This document shows, one piece after another, positions 41,583 to 49,318 of a stretch of 64,000 bases of DNA (its first letter is position 1; every line of letters begins with the position of its first letter). The DNA lies in assembly GCF_947166265.1 (NCBI RefSeq), contig NZ_CAMVDO010000002.1, positions 213,568 to 277,567 of the forward strand. Reading direction: 5' to 3'. Source of the stretch: an uncultured Fibrobacter sp. GTDB lineage: Bacteria > Fibrobacterota > Fibrobacteria > Fibrobacterales > Fibrobacteraceae. The notes under the pieces were generated by a model that saw only the letters and a list, made by a program, of their open reading frames with translations, was not told the origin of the DNA and did no database searches. Both the position numbers and the translations under genes were made by a program.

Positions 41583-41597
41583 TCGAAGGATCTCAAC
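41557..41597. repeat. Interspersed repeat forming the DUF3793 C-terminus
   Basis: TGTCATCCTGAGCGAAGCGC, then AGCGTAGTCGAAGGATCT: a widespread bacterial repeat type, here overlapping the stop codon. Confidence 0.85.
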
Positions 41598-41623
41598 ATT
41601 TTATTTCACCTAGGAGAAACACA

Positions 41624-42052
41624 ATGGAAAAAGTTGCAGTAATCTACTGGAGCGGAACAGGTAACACCGAAATGATGGCGAAGTATGTCGCCGAAGGTGC
41701 AAAGGCCGCCGGTGCAGAAGCCGACGTGTTCAGCGTTTCGGATTTTTCGCAGAGCCAATTGGCCGAATACGGCCGCTACGCTTTGGGTTGTCCCGCAATG
41801 GGCGCCGAGGAACTCGAAGATTCTGAATTCCAGCCCTTCTACGAAGCCGTCAAGCCCGCACTCAACGGCAAGAAAGTCGCCCTGTTCGGCTCTTACGGCT
41901 GGGGTGGCGGCGAATGGATGAACCCGTGGAAGGACGACGCCGAAGCCGCCGGGCTCGTACTTGTGGCAGACCCGCTCGCCATCGAGAACGCCCCCGATGA
42001 CGCAGGCAAGACCGCTTGTCAGGAACTCGGCAAGACTCTCGCCACCGCCTAA
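41624..42052 (+). CDS. Flavodoxin
   Basis: A 142-residue FMN electron carrier. The phosphate loop WSGTGNTEMM (residues 9-18) and the isoalloxazine-binding segments around GCPAMGAEELED and GSYGWGGGEWM match short-chain flavodoxins. It replaces ferredoxin when iron is scarce, which fits the DtxR-like operator ahead of the unit. The start follows AGGAGAAACACA. It is followed by a terminator. Confidence 0.93.
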   Translation: MEKVAVIYWSGTGNTEMMAKYVAEGAKAAGAEADVFSVSDFSQSQLAEYGRYALGCPAMGAEELEDSEFQPFYEAVKPALNGKKVALFGSYGWGGGEWMNPWKDDAEAAGLVLVADPLAIENAPDDAGKTACQELGKTLATA

Positions 42053-42090
42053 AAAGACCTTTTCTTTCTTATAGTGTTTTGGATTGAAGC

Positions 42091-42124
42091 TGCCCTGACG
42101 GAATCACACTCCGTTGGGGCTTTT
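42091..42124 (+). terminator. Terminator after the flavodoxin gene
   Basis: Stem GCCCTGACGGA / TCCGTTGGGGC followed by TTTT. Confidence 0.8.
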
Positions 42125-42140
42125 AAATCAAGACTGACAG

Positions 42141-42335
42141 TTAATCGTTAAGCAATCTGTCTAAATCATCGAAAGCATTCTGCAATGCTTCCGTATGGTA
42201 GCGCTCATACATACTATAAACAAAATCTGTCAGGTTCTTTTCTTCAAGACGCGCAAGAATCTTGTTAGCAGTAGTCCCCTTGTAGGCGGCATACTGTTCC
42301 ATCAGAAAACTGAAAAATTCCATTTCTTTTGCCAT
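42141..42335 (-). CDS. DUF3791-like small protein (third gene of TA-like trio)
   Basis: A 64-residue helical protein starting MAKEMEFFSFLMEQYAAYK, with the DUF3791 pattern (LTDFVYSMYERYHTEALQNA). The ATG overlaps the stop of the preceding gene (TGATG) and has GAGG five bases upstream. DUF3791 genes are commonly next to DUF3990 genes. By size, overlap and position, it and its neighbour are the likely antitoxin side of the module; that is inference. Confidence 0.7.
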   Translation of the reverse strand: MAKEMEFFSFLMEQYAAYKGTTANKILARLEEKNLTDFVYSMYERYHTEALQNAFDDLDRLLND

Positions 42336-42580
42336 CAGCACCTCTGGATATAAATGGAATTGCGAGGATCACCCGTTCTTTGTTCAGCTTCCCACATGTC
42401 GAAAATACCGAAGCAGCTAAAGTCCCACATCTGAAGTTCAGGATTACTCAACATCTCGTACGTCTTCGAGAACATGAATTTTTTGTATGCGTCCATGGCA
42501 GAATAGCCATACTTCTGGCTAATCATCTGCGAGACTTCGCGATCGTAGTAATCGAGAATGAATGGTAGGACTTTGTTCAT
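42335..42580 (-). CDS. Small protein of the TA-like trio
   Basis: An 81-residue acidic, aromatic-rich protein (MNKVLPFILDYYDREVSQMI, ending DPRNSIYIQRC). Family not recognised with certainty; it resembles short helical antitoxin-like partners. It overlaps the DUF3990 gene by four bases (ATGA) and the DUF3791 gene by one base, so all three are translated together. Confidence 0.65.
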   Translation of the reverse strand: MNKVLPFILDYYDREVSQMISQKYGYSAMDAYKKFMFSKTYEMLSNPELQMWDFSCFGIFDMWEAEQRTGDPRNSIYIQRC

Positions 42581-43056
42581 TTAGTTACCGCCTTAACAAA
42601 TATAAGTTTTTGCAAAGCGAGTTCCGAGCGAAAAACATACTGGTCGCGAAGCTTCTGCGGCAAAAGTCTCTTGATTGTCTCCTCTTCATCATAAATTCCC
42701 GCAAAATAGAGCGAGATTACAGGCATCGTCTTGTCATTTGCCACAGGTCCAATAATGAGATCATAATCGTTTGGAACATTCTCGTTCTTTCTATTTGCCG
42801 AAACAAAACGGAGCCAATCCACATCAGCCTGTTGGAACCGCAAGCATTTCAGGCCTGACAAATCTTGATTGTCGAATTCAAAAATAGATACGGTCGGCCT
42901 ACCCGAGCCTTTCCGTTTAACGGTCAATTCAGACCAGTTTTGAGCCTGCTCGCTACTAGAGGTCAGATAGAAACCCGTTCCAAAATCCAGCTTTCTGTCC
43001 GAAACAAGAATTTCGGGCTTGGATACCGCAATGTTGCTACCGTGATAAAGTTTCAT
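42577..43056 (-). CDS. DUF3990 protein, putative ADP-ribosyltransferase-fold toxin
   Basis: A 159-residue protein beginning MKLYHGSN, then DFGTGFYLTSSSEQAQNW. The YHGS and GFYLT pair is the hallmark of DUF3990, which belongs, as far as I know, to the ADP-ribosyltransferase-like clan (His of YHGS and Tyr of FYLT at the NAD pocket). It leads an overlapping three-gene set, the usual form of a toxin-antitoxin module. The first gene would be the toxin and the two small ones neutralisers. AGAGGT precedes the start. It stands at the left edge of the defence segment. Confidence 0.7.
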   Translation of the reverse strand: MKLYHGSNIAVSKPEILVSDRKLDFGTGFYLTSSSEQAQNWSELTVKRKGSGRPTVSIFEFDNQDLSGLKCLRFQQADVDWLRFVSANRKNENVPNDYDLIIGPVANDKTMPVISLYFAGIYDEEETIKRLLPQKLRDQYVFRSELALQKLIFVKAVTK

Positions 43057-43140
43057 ATTAGACCTCTAAGATAAAAAAGATACAATTATTCTTCCATATT
43101 CGCAATATAGTTCGCAAGAAACGGCTCGCTCATCATCAGT

Positions 43141-44199
43141 TTATCCCTTTTCTATAAATTCTTTCGCAATTACGTCAAGGGGCTTACGGAGATCTTCAAA
43201 GGAAACATTAAGATCTAGATTTTTCACACTTATCTGATTTCCGCTCATACTATAATTTTTATCAAGGGTAATTGCAGCATCAGTTTTTGCATACAGTAGC
43301 ATACCAGAAACAACTATGCCTGTTTCTCGCATTTCCCAAGCCTTATTTTTCACATAGGCAAAAATCTGATAGAGATGACCGGAACGAATGGTTTCCACAT
43401 CTCGATTAGATTGCATTTCTTGCCCGTAATACTTAGCATCAATAATTAAAATTTTCGAATTTCGCCGTAGTGTTATATCCGTTTTCATTGTAGGCAAAAG
43501 ATCTATTTCCGAGCCATAATCTAATTGCCACTCGATATGGGACGCATTGACCAAAAAAGAAGAAGAATACTCTTGCCTAAAAAATTCAAACACAAACTTT
43601 TCGTATAAATCACTTAATTTCCGTTCTTCGTAGAAACTTTTTCCTAAATTCGTTCCCCCTCCCTCTGTTTGTATTTTTCTCAAATAAAGCCAATGACAGA
43701 CGTATACAAGCATCTTATAAGTCTGATTGTTACGATTAAATCTTTTATTCCAATCAACCAAATGCAAATCTATCGGTTGAACCTTCATAAAATTTCCCAT
43801 CAATTTACGAAGATTCGTCTTCCTTTCCAAATCAACATCACGCAGGGAGTTAAGATAAACGCAAGTTGTTTTGACAATGCGGTTAAACTCTATGTTTTCC
43901 GTAAATTCATCAAACGTGCATACAATTTTTCGCTTTAGCAAAGTTCCACTTTTGAGCGTTTCAGACACATTCAGACGCCCATGAGGAGAAGAAAGTCCAT
44001 CTGAAGTTTCTTCGTATCCGCGAAGCAGTCCTTGCTTGACTAAAGAGCGCAATCCAAGAATCAGTATTTCAGCAAATAAATTTTCAATATTGTCAAACGA
44101 TTCGCTTGACAATTTTTTGAATACGCCCGTCCTAAGGCACTTAAACGCATAGGCAAGCATATAGTAAATATTCTTTATCGGGATTTTACTTGATTGCAT
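43141..44199 (-). CDS. mcrC: McrC, nuclease subunit of McrBC
   Basis: A 352-residue type IV restriction nuclease. The PD-(D/E)xK core is seen as an Asp in KTDITLRR followed by LIIDAKYY (about residues 238-256). The N-terminal start IPIKNIYYMLAYAF is characteristic of McrC. It overlaps mcrB by 14 bases. With McrB it cleaves DNA carrying modified cytosine (or related modifications). It is more AT-rich than the chromosomal genes. Confidence 0.92.
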   Translation of the reverse strand: MQSSKIPIKNIYYMLAYAFKCLRTGVFKKLSSESFDNIENLFAEILILGLRSLVKQGLLRGYEETSDGLSSPHGRLNVSETLKSGTLLKRKIVCTFDEFTENIEFNRIVKTTCVYLNSLRDVDLERKTNLRKLMGNFMKVQPIDLHLVDWNKRFNRNNQTYKMLVYVCHWLYLRKIQTEGGGTNLGKSFYEERKLSDLYEKFVFEFFRQEYSSSFLVNASHIEWQLDYGSEIDLLPTMKTDITLRRNSKILIIDAKYYGQEMQSNRDVETIRSGHLYQIFAYVKNKAWEMRETGIVVSGMLLYAKTDAAITLDKNYSMSGNQISVKNLDLNVSFEDLRKPLDVIAKEFIEKG

Positions 44200-46345
44200 T
44201 TCGAAGGGTTTCGCTCCATCGATCTACTTCCGGTTTATTGTCAAACCAATATTCCTTCAGGAGAGGAACAAGATCAAATTCCACAACGGCATCAAGCCAC
44301 TTGGGATTTGTTTCAAATTCCGCACTTGTAAAATAACTATGCCCGATTGCAAACCCTTCACCGAGAGTTTCATCATCCGATATAGCATTATTCAAATCAA
44401 CAATGACCTGAATCAGCTTATTTAAACGTTCATCTTGAACATTCTGTAAGATTTTTTTGAAACCTTCAGATTCAAACGCCGGTTTGACATCATAAAAAGA
44501 AAACCTCCTCCGCAAAGCATAATCAATCATCGCAATGCTTCGGTCAGCTGTATTCATCATACCGATAATGTAAATATTTGGCGGAACCGAAAATTCTTCA
44601 TCTTTATACGGAAGCAAAACTTTTTCACCACGATAATCTTTTTCAATCATCATGAATAGTTCGCCAAAAATTTTGCTAACATTACCTCTATTTATTTCGT
44701 CAATGATGAAGAAATATTGTTTATCCGGTTCCTTTCTTGCTTCTTCACAGAAATTATAGAAAGAACCATAGCGAGGTTCAAAACCAAGACTATCTTCGCT
44801 AGGCCTATAGCCCACTATAAAATCTTCGTAGCTATAGCTCTGGTGAAATTGAATCAACTTGACGCGATCTTCATCTTTTTCACCCATAACTGAATACGCA
44901 AGCCGCTTTGCCATATACGTTTTTCCAACGCCAGGAGCTCCTTGCAGAATAATGTTCTTTTTTCTAAGCAACAGCTCTTTCAATGCATCATACTGTTCTT
45001 CATTCAAGAAGACATCTTTCAAGAAAGCCTCCCGAGAATAAAAATCATTCGACTCAGAAACAGTATCCACAACCGGCGGCATGTCTATATCATATTGTTC
45101 CATCAAATCCTTAACTGTATCCTTGAAGCGGGTTATGTTCGTAAGTGTTTTCATTGCAAACTTACCTTGTGTTTCGTAATCATGAACATCAACCCAATTA
45201 ACTTTACAGCAATGGATATAGGAGTCTTTTCCTTTTTCGGCAAGGGACTCGTTATATTCATAACTTTCTTGAACAACGCCGCATGCAATTATCTTTTTCG
45301 TACCTCTTTTCGCAAAAACGATATCCCCAGGCATAATTTCTTTAGAAAGTTGCCAAAGACACAGAGTATCGTTCTTGCGCGAACTTTCTTGATCACCCCA
45401 GAAATCCCTAACTTTTGAACGAAGCACTTCGTAGTCATTGATGTTTTTCAAATCACCAATAGACCCCCATCCAACAGACATTACCCCATTGTTTTTATCA
45501 TTTTCCCAATTCGAAGCATTCCTGCCAGGAGAATAAACCCAATATTGACGTTCACGTTTGTTTGAACTACCTAGACCTTTTTCTTCCGATTCATGAACAT
45601 TTTCACCAAAAGTTTTATAAGCTTCGAAAGACAATTCCTGCAAACTACGCAATGTACTACGGTCACTATGAAGGAATTCTTTGATTTTCTGCATAACTTT
45701 TAAATAATCTTCCGCACCAAAACCACATTTGGGAGACGGCAAACTGACCACTATATCATCTGGTATTTTTTTTGATTTATAAATGTATGGTTCATTAAGG
45801 CTGTCAAGATTCAAATAGAAATTAGGGGCAATCCAATACAGACCCATTGTAATTTTGCCATAAGCATTGTACTTTAGCTTTAACGCAAGATTATAATATT
45901 CCGCAAAAGATTCTTCATTCTCTTGCGACTGATTGTCTTTGAAATTCATGGCATGATCAAACAAGCCCCACAGGACATCAAAATCCGTCTCATTTCTTTC
46001 ATCTTTCGAACAATAAAAACGAGCATTAAATGGCATTACGGTGGGAATGCTGTCAAATGTGGACGGAAGATTCGACTGAACTCCAAAAATCTCTTTTATC
46101 CGCCCCATGATTTTCAATCGATTTGTTTCAAGCATTCTGTGCTTATTAAACAAGCCAAACACCGTGAAGGGATCCATGTCTTCTAAGGCCACACCATCCT
46201 GTTCAAATTCGGGCTTCTTAACATCTATCCCTTCAAAAATGGACTCAACCAATGCAGCCAATTCTTTACGTTTATCCTTGTAACCTAGAAGAATTTGAGC
46301 CAATTCTTCGTAAAACGGAACCCAATCAAATTGATTATCTGCCAT
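44186..46345 (-). CDS. mcrB: McrB, GTPase/AAA+ subunit with EVE domain
   Basis: A 719-residue motor and specificity subunit. The N-terminal 260 residues are helical. An EVE (PUA-like) domain follows at about 268-385 (YWVYSPGRNASNW, then PGDIVFAKRGTKK), a fold that reads modified bases. The AAA+ motor has Walker A GAPGVGKTY near 471, Walker B FFIIDEINRGN near 545 and the GTP-specificity motif MMNTADRS near 597. Thus it probably senses a modified cytosine through the EVE domain rather than the DUF3578 domain of E. coli McrB. AAGGAT precedes the start; it is 29 bases from the gene upstream. Confidence 0.92.
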   Translation of the reverse strand: MADNQFDWVPFYEELAQILLGYKDKRKELAALVESIFEGIDVKKPEFEQDGVALEDMDPFTVFGLFNKHRMLETNRLKIMGRIKEIFGVQSNLPSTFDSIPTVMPFNARFYCSKDERNETDFDVLWGLFDHAMNFKDNQSQENEESFAEYYNLALKLKYNAYGKITMGLYWIAPNFYLNLDSLNEPYIYKSKKIPDDIVVSLPSPKCGFGAEDYLKVMQKIKEFLHSDRSTLRSLQELSFEAYKTFGENVHESEEKGLGSSNKRERQYWVYSPGRNASNWENDKNNGVMSVGWGSIGDLKNINDYEVLRSKVRDFWGDQESSRKNDTLCLWQLSKEIMPGDIVFAKRGTKKIIACGVVQESYEYNESLAEKGKDSYIHCCKVNWVDVHDYETQGKFAMKTLTNITRFKDTVKDLMEQYDIDMPPVVDTVSESNDFYSREAFLKDVFLNEEQYDALKELLLRKKNIILQGAPGVGKTYMAKRLAYSVMGEKDEDRVKLIQFHQSYSYEDFIVGYRPSEDSLGFEPRYGSFYNFCEEARKEPDKQYFFIIDEINRGNVSKIFGELFMMIEKDYRGEKVLLPYKDEEFSVPPNIYIIGMMNTADRSIAMIDYALRRRFSFYDVKPAFESEGFKKILQNVQDERLNKLIQVIVDLNNAISDDETLGEGFAIGHSYFTSAEFETNPKWLDAVVEFDLVPLLKEYWFDNKPEVDRWSETLRNAIK

Positions 46346-46374
46346 AATTCAATCCTTTTTTCTTTAAATATACT

Positions 46375-48522
46375 TCAAATTTTCTCTATCAATTTTACAT
46401 CAGGAAAGTAATTTCCTAGTAATGTTGCCACTTTTTCATACAATTCCTTGATAAGTGAACCATATTTTTCAACATCAAACATATCTAAACCGGAAAATTG
46501 CTTTGACGGAAATTTCAGAGAGCATGAATAGCGAACACGTTCCACTTTTCCATAATTGCTAATTATCGTAGGCCATGTTTTATACTCGCTACAACACCCA
46601 ACAAGGAAAGACTTTATATTCTTAGCGCATTCTTCCGAGGTCCCGACAAGTTCATACAAAACCGGCATTTGCTTTCCATTAACTATAGATTCTTTTGAAC
46701 TTGTATATATTGCCTTATACAATCGTCCATCGGTATATAGGATGTATTTTGCATAAACATCATCAACACTAGAATCTATCACAGGATGAATGCAACACTC
46801 AAATACAGATTTACCTTTAGGACGTTCCACCGGTTGCTTTGGATAATTTTCTGAACGTAGTTTTGATGATGGATTATCTTCGTCAAACAAGTTCCTTTTT
46901 ACCCTTTTGATAAAATTTCTACATACGGTTAATGGATGCTCGGGAAAGAGTTCATCAAATCTTTTTTCCTCAGAAAGATTCATCAGATACTTTCTATTAA
47001 AATTCTTATCATAAGGATCTCTAGCCCAACCATTCAATTCAGTATCCGTTTCTTTATTACGAATCATTAATTCAAAAACTATTGAATCTCGAACACCCGT
47101 TACGCCAAATTCATCAAAGAATCCCTGCACGGCAAAAGCCTTTCCTTCTACAAGAATATGCATCAACATAAAATACTGCACCCCTGTACCGGAATTCTCG
47201 TGCAAATTCTTTATAATACTGTAAATAAAAGAAGCCTTATCAGATGATTTTCCTTCAACCTCAATAAGAGCCTGATTTTCATTGAGAGTTCGATGAATAC
47301 CATCTATAACAGACTGCGGATTTTGGAAGGGCATCGTTTTATCAATATCAATTGGATAAATCTGTAACAGAACCAGAGCATTACTATTCTGCATCATAAA
47401 TGATTCGCAATTTGCCGGATCTGTAGGACGGTTTCTTACGGGCTGAAAATCTTTGGGCAAATCAAGATATTTAAGAATATCTACACTTCCCATTGCTTCA
47501 CCAAGAGAATCAAGCATCTTCTTTATTTCTGGAGCAGGAACCATAGAATAAGCGATTTCAAGAAAATACTTCGCATAGTCAGACAGCTTTTCGTCAAATA
47601 AAGACTTTCCGTATCGACATGCTATCGCAGCAATATCAGTATTCGGTCCAAATGGAATATCGTACTTCTGACAGATTTCCTTGATTTCTTCAACTTTAGG
47701 CCATTCAATCTTCTTTCCAGCCTTTTCCTCTATGTAAGCCATTTCTCCAGCAGCAGCTGTCGATTCCGTATCAAAATTCAAACTTAAGATAAAAGCCCCC
47801 ATGGCCTCTACCCAAAGTGTTTTCTCGATGAAATAGTAGCCAATGTTCCTATAAAAACGAGCAAGGTCAGTTTTCTTGTATATAATCTCATATATTTTTT
47901 TTGTTGACTGCAAGAATCTATCCATATTTTTTTGCAGCTTATATGTTTCCGCATATTCAAACGCCAATGAAACATTCATCGGCTCCCATTGTTTCGCTTT
48001 GCCCAAAACAAGCCTAGCACTTTCTGCTCTATTCAAATCAATAAGAACGCTTCCGCAAATAGAAAATGCCGTGCCAATAGGGAGAAATACACCACGAATC
48101 GTTCGAGTGGGATGATATAATTCTTTATATAAAATTTCTTCAAACAAACTACTAAAATGTCTATATTCACTTACCGAATCATCTTGACATAGTCCTAAAC
48201 TTATCATTTTTTCTAAGTCTTTAGTAATCGGCTCAATAATTGAAAGCGCCGTTTCATATTCTCCTTTCCGAACTTTCTCTTTAACCTCATCAAATTTTGA
48301 GTAGAAAGACTTGTTTATGTCTTGCTGTAATAACTTTGACCACTCCTCCTGCTCTCTTTCCGGCAACCTTTCAAAAATCATTCGACGAATTTCCTGAATA
48401 ATTTCTGTTCCCAGTTGATGATTTCGATATTTTTCAACAGTCTGGAAAAGATAGGCGATATCAGCTTTATTATCACCAGTTAATCCAGCGGTTATTTCCG
48501 ACATAATTGTTTCTAGTTTCAT
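46375..48522 (-). CDS. TPR-domain protein upstream of mcrBC
   Basis: A 715-residue protein with no exact family known to me. Residues 1-360 are helical with TPR-like repeats (for example around 150-260). Residues about 370-570 form a mixed domain (ALVLLQIYPIDIDKTMPFQ, then QGFFDEFGVTGVRD) resembling uncharacterised Firmicutes proteins. The last 140 residues are a third unassigned region. No membrane segment and no nuclease motif are seen. It follows a small membrane protein by 31 bases and precedes mcrB by 29, so it is probably part of the same operon. A role as accessory or sensor of the McrBC system is possible. Confidence 0.75.
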   Translation of the reverse strand: MKLETIMSEITAGLTGDNKADIAYLFQTVEKYRNHQLGTEIIQEIRRMIFERLPEREQEEWSKLLQQDINKSFYSKFDEVKEKVRKGEYETALSIIEPITKDLEKMISLGLCQDDSVSEYRHFSSLFEEILYKELYHPTRTIRGVFLPIGTAFSICGSVLIDLNRAESARLVLGKAKQWEPMNVSLAFEYAETYKLQKNMDRFLQSTKKIYEIIYKKTDLARFYRNIGYYFIEKTLWVEAMGAFILSLNFDTESTAAAGEMAYIEEKAGKKIEWPKVEEIKEICQKYDIPFGPNTDIAAIACRYGKSLFDEKLSDYAKYFLEIAYSMVPAPEIKKMLDSLGEAMGSVDILKYLDLPKDFQPVRNRPTDPANCESFMMQNSNALVLLQIYPIDIDKTMPFQNPQSVIDGIHRTLNENQALIEVEGKSSDKASFIYSIIKNLHENSGTGVQYFMLMHILVEGKAFAVQGFFDEFGVTGVRDSIVFELMIRNKETDTELNGWARDPYDKNFNRKYLMNLSEEKRFDELFPEHPLTVCRNFIKRVKRNLFDEDNPSSKLRSENYPKQPVERPKGKSVFECCIHPVIDSSVDDVYAKYILYTDGRLYKAIYTSSKESIVNGKQMPVLYELVGTSEECAKNIKSFLVGCCSEYKTWPTIISNYGKVERVRYSCSLKFPSKQFSGLDMFDVEKYGSLIKELYEKVATLLGNYFPDVKLIEKI

Positions 48523-48553
48523 AATTGATACTCCTATCTTTAGGTTTCTTGCG

Positions 48554-48730
48554 TTATCGTCTATTTTTTTCCTTTCGGTAAGAATCGTAAAGCAAAAGGG
48601 AGCAAATGAATATTACGACACAAATGCTAACAACGAGAAACGTGTCAAGTCCAATGTACAAAATGAAGAAAATCCCCATGAAAACCATCAGAATTCGCAC
48701 AATCCACTTCACGTATGTAAAATCGAGCAT
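48554..48730 (-). CDS. Small two-helix membrane protein, first gene of the McrBC operon
   Basis: A 58-residue protein (MLDFTYVKWIVRILMVFMGI start) with two closely spaced membrane helices, about 8-26 and 29-48, and a basic tail (YRKEKNRR). AAGGAGA with a suitable spacer precedes the ATG, which supports real translation. It lies 31 bases before the TPR gene. Function unknown; small membrane proteins next to defence genes are sometimes effectors, but nothing in the sequence shows this. Confidence 0.6.
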   Translation of the reverse strand: MLDFTYVKWIVRILMVFMGIFFILYIGLDTFLVVSICVVIFICSLLLYDSYRKEKNRR

Positions 48731-48848
48731 ATCAAATCTCCTTAAGCATAAAAATATACTCTTTCCAAGAAAATAAGCAGATTCATTTTTTTTCGCATAA
48801 ACACATATTCAATTTAATGTCAACGGAGCCTAATATTTTTTCTCAATT

Positions 48849-48887
48849 ATAACATTCCAAAATGTTATAGTCGCTGAGAAATGTTAT
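48849..48887. promoter_or_regulatory. Palindrome ATAACATT-CCAA-AATGTTAT plus a third half-site
   Basis: Perfect 8-bp arms (48849-48868) and another AATGTTAT at 48880-48887, in AT-rich DNA 120 bases upstream of the small membrane protein gene. It is probably an operator of the McrBC operon or of a lost divergent gene. Confidence 0.45.
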
Positions 48888-49080
48888 AAATAGTGAATTT
48901 AGCACGGAATTATGAGGAAAAACATCGATATTTCCCATATCCACGATGCAAACGATTTTGTGTTTTGGTTTACAAAGGCCCCCAATTAGTTGATCTCTCC
49001 TATAATATACATTCAATTAAATGTCAAAAATTGTCTTTTCTGAATAGAGTTGAAAAAAAATTGGATTTTTAAACTCTAGA

Positions 49081-49250
49081 AGGGGCGGGAATAAGCTAGG
49101 ACGTTGCGGAGCGGCGCATGAGCCCCGCAGAAGGGGTAGCGAAAGACCCGGTCGGGCGGGTTCGACAGGAGATGCCCGCCTACGCGGGCATGACAATAAG
49201 GGTGGGACTGGGGCTGGAGCGAGGGGAAGGCATTCCCCTCCCCCATTTTT
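49081..49250. repeat. Interspersed repeat cluster upstream of the RND genes
   Basis: GACGTTGCGGAGCGGCGCAT, then GAAGGGGTAGCGAAAGACC, a GATGCCCGCCTACGCGGGCAT hairpin repeat interposed, and GAGCGAGGGGAAGGCATTCC. The outer parts match the element inside feoB (26668-26760). Confidence 0.75.
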
Positions 49251-49260
49251 TTTTCGTCCG

Positions 49261-49271
49261 TTTGGAGTAGA
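49261..49271 (+). promoter_or_regulatory. TTTGGAGTAGA box 3 (RND 1)
   Basis: Oriented toward the RND gene, 48 bases before its ATG, preceded by CCG as in the box at 58472. Confidence 0.6.
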
Positions 49272-49297
49272 AAAAACGGCGCTATGGCTCTATTTTT

Positions 49298-49314
49298 CCC
49301 TCAAAATTTGAGGG
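49298..49314 (+). promoter_or_regulatory. Hairpin over the RND 1 ribosome-binding site
   Basis: CCCTCAAA-A-TTTGAGGG. The 3' arm contains the GAGG Shine-Dalgarno sequence, four bases before the ATG, so the site would be closed when the hairpin forms. Confidence 0.45.
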
Positions 49315-49318
49315 TTTT

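Larger units (their letters stand above)
48731..49318. other. Long intergenic region between the defence operon and the RND genes
   Basis: About 590 bases. It contains the palindromic operator at 48849-48887, a 25-codon frame from an ATG at 48912 (MRKNIDISHIHD) that may be a gene remnant, an interspersed repeat cluster (49081-49250), the TTTGGAGTAGA box at 49261 and a hairpin over the RND ribosome site at 49298. No full gene is visible. Confidence 0.6.
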
